The notes under the pieces: model-generated
What the model was told of the DNA's origin: nothing
The model's input: the letters and a program-made list of their open reading frames with translations, nothing else
The model's database searches: none
Shown here: one piece after another, positions 6,686 through 9,321 of the stretch
Layout: every line of letters starts with the position of its first letter
Position numbering within the stretch: the stretch's first letter is position 1
Translations under genes and position numbers: made by a program
DNA from: Treponema sp.
GTDB lineage: Bacteria; Spirochaetota; Spirochaetia; Treponematales; Treponemataceae
Direction: 5' to 3'
Assembly: GCA_017390125.1 (NCBI GenBank)
Contig: JAFPCT010000193.1
Coordinates: 1 to 9,321 of the forward strand
Length of the DNA: 9,321 bases

Positions 6686-7258
6686 ATGAGATTTAAAAAG
6701 CCCCTGTCAATAATCTTGATGTTCTCTATGCTTATGGTTCAGTCTCATGGAATTTTTGCCGCAGATTCTGCTTCGAAAACTCCCGAGCCATACAAGCCAG
6801 AGGAATTTCCGGGCTGGATGCATGACCTTCGCCGCGCTGAAATCATCACGCTGGGTGCCATGCCTTTCATTACGTTCAACGTTTCCCTGGGATATTCCTT
6901 TGCGTCCTATGCCATGCATGGATTTGACTCGAATTATTTCGTAAATCCTTTTGCAAATTCTTCAGACGACAACGCCTACACAAGTGATGAGCAGATGGCG
7001 ATAATAATTACCTCTCTCTGCATAAGCACTGGAATCGGAATTACAGACTTTATCGTTCATGCCGCAAAGAGAAATTCTGCGTTCAGGAAACAGAAGAACC
7101 GAAATAACGGACCGATAAAAATCAATCCGATCCTTGAAGATCCGGAGGCTGTAAAAATTCAGACAGACAAAGACAGCAGTTCTCAGGACAAAACTGAATA
7201 CAGTACAGAAATTGACATCGAATCTGATGAAATTGATGTTCCGGCAGGAAAAAGATGA
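6686..7258 (+). CDS. Unrecognised membrane or exported protein
   Basis: I do not recognise this 190-residue protein. It begins with a signal-like segment (R-F-K-K, then hydrophobic residues 7-19) with a possible cut after A25. Two further hydrophobic stretches follow, about 52-76 and 103-126, each able to cross the membrane, with a polar Asn/Asp-rich loop between. Before the first is an F-P-G-W-M-H-D-L-R-R segment (41-50) that looks like an amphipathic or binding element. After the second comes a basic patch (A-K-R-N, R-K-Q-K-N-R; about 127-139) and an acidic, Ser-rich tail (150-187). By the positive-inside rule the basic region after the second helix would face the cytoplasm. No catalytic motif is apparent. 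It lies 5 bp after the YggS gene and its TGA overlaps the RluD start by 4 bp, so it is expressed with RNA-modification genes. The ribosome site is weak (C-G-A-A-G directly before ATG). Confidence 0.8.
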   Translation: MRFKKPLSIILMFSMLMVQSHGIFAADSASKTPEPYKPEEFPGWMHDLRRAEIITLGAMPFITFNVSLGYSFASYAMHGFDSNYFVNPFANSSDDNAYTSDEQMAIIITSLCISTGIGITDFIVHAAKRNSAFRKQKNRNNGPIKINPILEDPEAVKIQTDKDSSSQDKTEYSTEIDIESDEIDVPAGKR

Positions 7259-8247
7259 GCTCCATCCATTTTATCGTTCCGCAGGATTTTGAAGGTTTTT
7301 CCAGACTGGATCAATACATAGCGTCCGTTCCTTCCGGTATGAACCGGTCAAAGCTTAAAAGCGGAGCTCAGGAACTGCTTGTAAACGGAAAGAATGCGAA
7401 ACTTTCAACAAAAGTAAAAGCAAAAGATATAATCGACATCCTCTGGGAAGACAATATACCGGAAAACATTGAGCCCCAGGATATTCCTCTGAGAATCCTT
7501 TATGAGGACCAGAACGTAACGATTGTTAATAAACCGCAGGGCATGGTGACTCATCCTGCTGCAGGAAACTGGCAGGGAACCTTGGTGAATGCATTGCTTT
7601 TTCACTGGGGTATGGAAGCTGTTCCTCAGGTGAAAGACGGCTCGGACAATGAAATCCTCAAGCACAGAAGGCCCGGAATTGTGCATCGTCTGGACAAGGA
7701 TACCTCAGGGCTTATCATAACGGCCCGCAACAGGGAAGCCGAAGAATTTCTGGGCAGGCAGTTCAAGGACAGGCTTATACAGAAAGAATATATCTGCATC
7801 TGTACAGGACGCCCTCCGGCTTCAAGCGGAGACGTAAAGACAAATATTGTCCGGGACATGAAAAACCGCAAAAGATTCAAGGCTGTAACTGCCACCACGG
7901 AAGGAAAATTTGCCCGGACAATCTATCACTGCGTTGCCTGCTACGGGCCTTATTCTGTAATGCGGGTACGAATCAAGACCGGCAGAACCCATCAGATCCG
8001 CGTGCACATGCGCTATTTAGGCTGTCCGATTTTGGGCGACTCGATTTACGGCAGAAATGATCCTCTTTTTCAAAATGCAACTCTCATGCTTCATGCCCGG
8101 CAGATGATAATAAAACTGCCTGGCTTCAAAAAATACAGAAGGTTCCGTGCCCCGGTGCCTCTGCGATTCATGGAGACAGTGCATGAGCTGCGCTCAAAAT
8201 ATCAGAGGGAAGTTCTTCCAAAGGTAAAGGCTTTATGCAGGAAATAA
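7255..8247 (+). CDS. rluD: RluD-like 23S rRNA pseudouridine synthase (RluA family, S4 domain)
   Basis: RluA-family enzymes convert uridine to pseudouridine in structured RNA; RluD acts on helix 69 of 23S rRNA (U1911, U1915 and U1917 in E. coli). This protein of 330 residues matches the usual RluD size and order: an N-terminal S4 RNA-binding domain (about 15-70, with R-L-D-Q-Y-I and L-V-N-G-K), then the catalytic domain. That domain shows I-V-N-K-P-Q-G-M-V-T-H-P (90-101), the active-site H-R-L-D-K-D-T-S-G (144-152, catalytic D147), E-Y (178-179) and R-T-H-Q-I-R-V-H (244-251). The N-K-P and V-T-H-P motifs with an S4 domain favour RluD over RluC or RluA, but the exact target is inferred. It overlaps the upstream gene by 4 bp and the downstream pseudouridine synthase by 13 bp. 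Confidence 0.93.
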   Translation: MSSIHFIVPQDFEGFSRLDQYIASVPSGMNRSKLKSGAQELLVNGKNAKLSTKVKAKDIIDILWEDNIPENIEPQDIPLRILYEDQNVTIVNKPQGMVTHPAAGNWQGTLVNALLFHWGMEAVPQVKDGSDNEILKHRRPGIVHRLDKDTSGLIITARNREAEEFLGRQFKDRLIQKEYICICTGRPPASSGDVKTNIVRDMKNRKRFKAVTATTEGKFARTIYHCVACYGPYSVMRVRIKTGRTHQIRVHMRYLGCPILGDSIYGRNDPLFQNATLMLHARQMIIKLPGFKKYRRFRAPVPLRFMETVHELRSKYQREVLPKVKALCRK

Positions 8248-8951
8248 CCATAATTCAGGAACCAACCGCTGAAAAACCATTTTGTATTGTTTCAAAACCA
8301 AGAGGGCTTCCATCGGCACCTCTTTCGGCAGATGATTTTCAAAACTGTTTCTGCCGGGCGGCGGCAGTTTTTCCGGAACTGAAGGCCGTTTCAGGACGCA
8401 AGGCTGTTGAGCGCGGACTCCTTCACCGGCTTGATACAGAAACTGAAGGACTGCTTCTTATAGCGCAAACTCAGGAATTCTATGACTTTATGATTGAAGA
8501 ACAGAAGAACGGCCGCTTTGAAAAAACATACGAGGCAATTACGGAGCAAGACTTTCAAAATGCAGGAAAACTTTCCGGTTTTCCCCCGGCACCGGCTGCT
8601 GTTCCCGGGGAAAAAATAGAAATTTCATCTTATTTCAGGAATTTTGGTCCAGGCTTAAAGTCAGTCAGACCTGTAACGGAAGAAAGCGGCAAAGCTGCTC
8701 TTAAGAAAACTGGCTCAATAAAAATTTACCGTACGGAGATTTTCATTTCCGAGGATTTTCATGCCGTATGCAAAATAAGGGAAGGTTACCGTCATCAGGT
8801 TCGCTGCCATCTTGCCTGGTGCGGATATCCAATAAAAGGGGACAGAGTGTACAACGCCTCCTGCAGAGAAGGGGAAAGCCTTCATTTCAAGGCTGCCGGG
8901 CTCCGTTTCAATAATCCGATTACCGGGAAACAGGAATTCTACAGCATCTAA
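8235..8951 (+). CDS. Second RluA-family pseudouridine synthase, no S4 domain, target unknown
   Basis: This 238-residue protein consists only of a pseudouridine synthase catalytic domain. It shows C-I-V-S-K-P-R-G-L-P (17-26), the active-site H-R-L-D-T-E-T-E-G-L (64-73, catalytic D67), the K-T-Y-E tyrosine strand (about 97-100), R-H-Q-V-R-C-H-L near residue 193, and G-Y-P-I-K-G-D after it. The usual H-R-L-D-x-x-T-S-G motif has Glu in place of Ser, so it is a divergent subgroup, but the aspartate, tyrosine and arginine are kept and activity is expected. Without an S4 domain it resembles RluA or TruC types, which modify tRNA or rRNA; the target cannot be read from the sequence. It overlaps the RluD-like gene by 13 bp in another frame, with A-A-A-G-G four bases before its ATG, so translation is probably coupled. 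It is not a duplicate of its neighbour: the two share only family motifs. It appears to be the last gene of the operon. Confidence 0.9.
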   Translation: MQEITIIQEPTAEKPFCIVSKPRGLPSAPLSADDFQNCFCRAAAVFPELKAVSGRKAVERGLLHRLDTETEGLLLIAQTQEFYDFMIEEQKNGRFEKTYEAITEQDFQNAGKLSGFPPAPAAVPGEKIEISSYFRNFGPGLKSVRPVTEESGKAALKKTGSIKIYRTEIFISEDFHAVCKIREGYRHQVRCHLAWCGYPIKGDRVYNASCREGESLHFKAAGLRFNNPITGKQEFYSI

Positions 8952-8978
8952 AAACTTCCTCTTTTTTGTTTTCATCTG

Positions 8979-9010
8979 TTGATTTAATCCCAGAATTCTG
9001 TTAGTATTAT
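8979..9010 (+). promoter_or_regulatory. Candidate promoter of tRNA-Leu
   Basis: TTGATT (8979-8984, 4/6 to the -35 consensus) is followed at 17 bp by TAGTAT (9002-9007, 4/6). An overlapping TATTAT (9005-9010, 5/6) is a better -10 but sits 20 bp away. Either would start transcription a few bases before the tRNA at 9021. A perfect 10-bp palindrome, CAGAATTCTG (8991-9000), lies in the spacer; whether anything binds it is unknown. This 69-bp gap is the longest gene-free stretch in the window. Confidence 0.35.
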
Positions 9011-9020
9011 ATCACTTTAT

Positions 9021-9101
9021 GCCCGGTTGGCGGAATTGGTAGACGCGCCTGGTTCAGGTCCAGGTGATTTTATCATGCGAGTTCAAATCTCGTGCCGGGT
9101 A
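9021..9101 (+). tRNA. tRNA-Leu (anticodon CAG)
   Basis: The sequence folds as a class II tRNA. The acceptor stem pairs 9021-9027 with 9094-9100, with G-U pairs at both ends. The D stem pairs 9030-9032 with 9044-9046 and its loop contains GG (9038-9039). The anticodon stem CCTGG/CCAGG (9048-9052, 9060-9064) closes the loop T-T-C-A-G-G-T, so the anticodon is CAG (9055-9057), reading CUG leucine codons, followed by a purine as expected. A long variable arm TGAT-TTT-ATCA (9065-9075) and a T arm (9077-9093, loop T-T-C-A-A-A-T) complete it. The discriminator base is A9101, typical for leucine. The CCA end is not encoded, since nine T's follow directly, so a CCA-adding enzyme is needed. A polysaccharide gene begins 22 bp downstream. 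Confidence 0.96.
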
Positions 9102-9110
9102 TTTTTTTTT
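9094..9110 (+). terminator. Possible terminator: tRNA acceptor 3' strand followed by T9
   Basis: The GC-rich acceptor strand (9094-9100) and A9101 run straight into nine T's (9102-9110). If the acceptor stem folds as the polymerase passes, it could act like the stem of an intrinsic terminator, ending the tRNA transcript before the wzz gene. The stem closes only over the whole tRNA, so this is not a classic hairpin. Confidence 0.3.
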
Positions 9111-9123
9111 ACGGAGGTTTTTA

Positions 9124-9321
9124 ATGGCAGAATATACAAACTCAGATGAAGAAGAAATCTCTTTGGTGGAACTTTTCGCAGTTCTCTTACGAAGACGAAA
9201 ACTTATAATTCTGGGAACTCTTGCCGTTACCTTCCTTGCCGGAATTTATCTTTTTGTTCTCCCGAAATTCATCACGTCGCTTGACAAAAGAGAAGTGAAA
9301 GCCATTTTCAGTATTTCAATC
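9124..9321 (+). CDS. Wzz-type polysaccharide chain-length determinant, 3'-truncated
   Basis: An open frame starts at ATG 9124 and runs off the right edge after 66 codons. It has the strongest ribosome site in the window, GGAGG at 9113-9117, six bases before the start. The protein begins with an acidic stretch (N-S-D-E-E-E), then I-S-L-V-E-L-F-A-V-L-L-R-R-R-K (12-26), a membrane helix (about 27-45) and L-P-K. This is the standard opening of Wzz-family (PF02706) chain-length proteins, inner-membrane factors that set the length of O-antigen or exported polysaccharide and also occur as BY-kinase modulators. The long periplasmic coil and second helix should lie beyond the window. Its start is 22 bp after the tRNA, so its promoter must lie upstream of, or inside, the tRNA. 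It probably marks the start of a surface-polysaccharide locus. The family is likely; the role is not testable here. Confidence 0.85.
   Translation, partial: MAEYTNSDEEEISLVELFAVLLRRRKLIILGTLAVTFLAGIYLFVLPKFITSLDKREVKAIFSISI

Noticed and set aside
8932..8967. Terminator after the second pseudouridine synthase (AGGAA/TTCCT then CTTTTTT)
   Set aside because: The five-pair stem is A/G-poor in GC and spans a 19-base loop. The T6 tract is suggestive but the hairpin is too weak to call.
8991..9000. 10-bp palindrome CAGAATTCTG as an operator
   Set aside because: It sits between possible -35 and -10 boxes of the tRNA promoter, but a single 10-bp palindrome is expected by chance often enough, and no second copy was seen. 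It is noted in the promoter entry only.
9048..9076. Promoter for wzz inside the tRNA gene (TATCAT at 9071-9076)
   Set aside because: The -10-like match comes from the variable arm, and no acceptable -35 lies 16-18 bp upstream.
1..9321. CRISPR arrays, insertion sequences, prophage, toxin-antitoxin or defence modules
   Set aside because: No regularly spaced repeats, transposase or integrase motifs, terminal inverted repeats or recognisable defence proteins were seen on either strand.

Overview
The window looks like chromosomal DNA of a treponeme-type spirochaete. This is inferred from gene content and style: a membrane-anchored PilZ protein, a short ComEC, two RluA-family enzymes in tandem, a moderately AT-rich sequence with short homopolymers, and a tRNA without encoded CCA. 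No single marker in the window proves the genus. There are no insertion sequences, CRISPR arrays or rRNA genes. No gene-free stretch exceeds 300 bases; the longest gap is 8952-9020.

Layout. (1) Positions 3-695 (+) hold the 3' end of a gene that looks like a DUF4340-type protein. (2) Positions 1371-699 (-) hold a CPBP/CAAX-type membrane protease gene, convergent with the first, which appears broken by one extra base in an A9 run (1317-1325). (3) A 45-bp divergent spacer (1372-1416) carries overlapping -10-like boxes. (4) Positions 1417-8951 (+) hold eight tightly packed genes: PilZ c-di-GMP receptor, secreted HEAT-like protein, ComEC/Rec2, RsmA (16S rRNA dimethyltransferase), YggS-type PLP protein, an unrecognised membrane protein, RluD-like pseudouridine synthase and a second RluA-family pseudouridine synthase. 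All junctions are overlaps or gaps of 13 bp or less, so one operon with translational coupling is likely. (5) Positions 9021-9101 hold tRNA-Leu(CAG), followed by a T9 tract and, after 22 bp, the start of a Wzz-type polysaccharide chain-length gene that runs off the right edge.

How the genes fit together: the operon mixes ribosome and RNA modification (RsmA, two pseudouridine synthases), PLP homeostasis (YggS), envelope proteins (HEAT-like, the 6686 protein), a DNA-uptake-family channel (ComEC) and a c-di-GMP sensor. This reads as a housekeeping operon with envelope genes embedded, not as a single pathway. The Wzz gene suggests that a surface-polysaccharide locus begins to the right.

I did not find a convincing undescribed system. 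The most useful leads are the homopolymer-interrupted protease, the tRNA-Leu/wzz arrangement, the c-di-GMP receptor heading a translation operon, and the unknown membrane protein at 6686.
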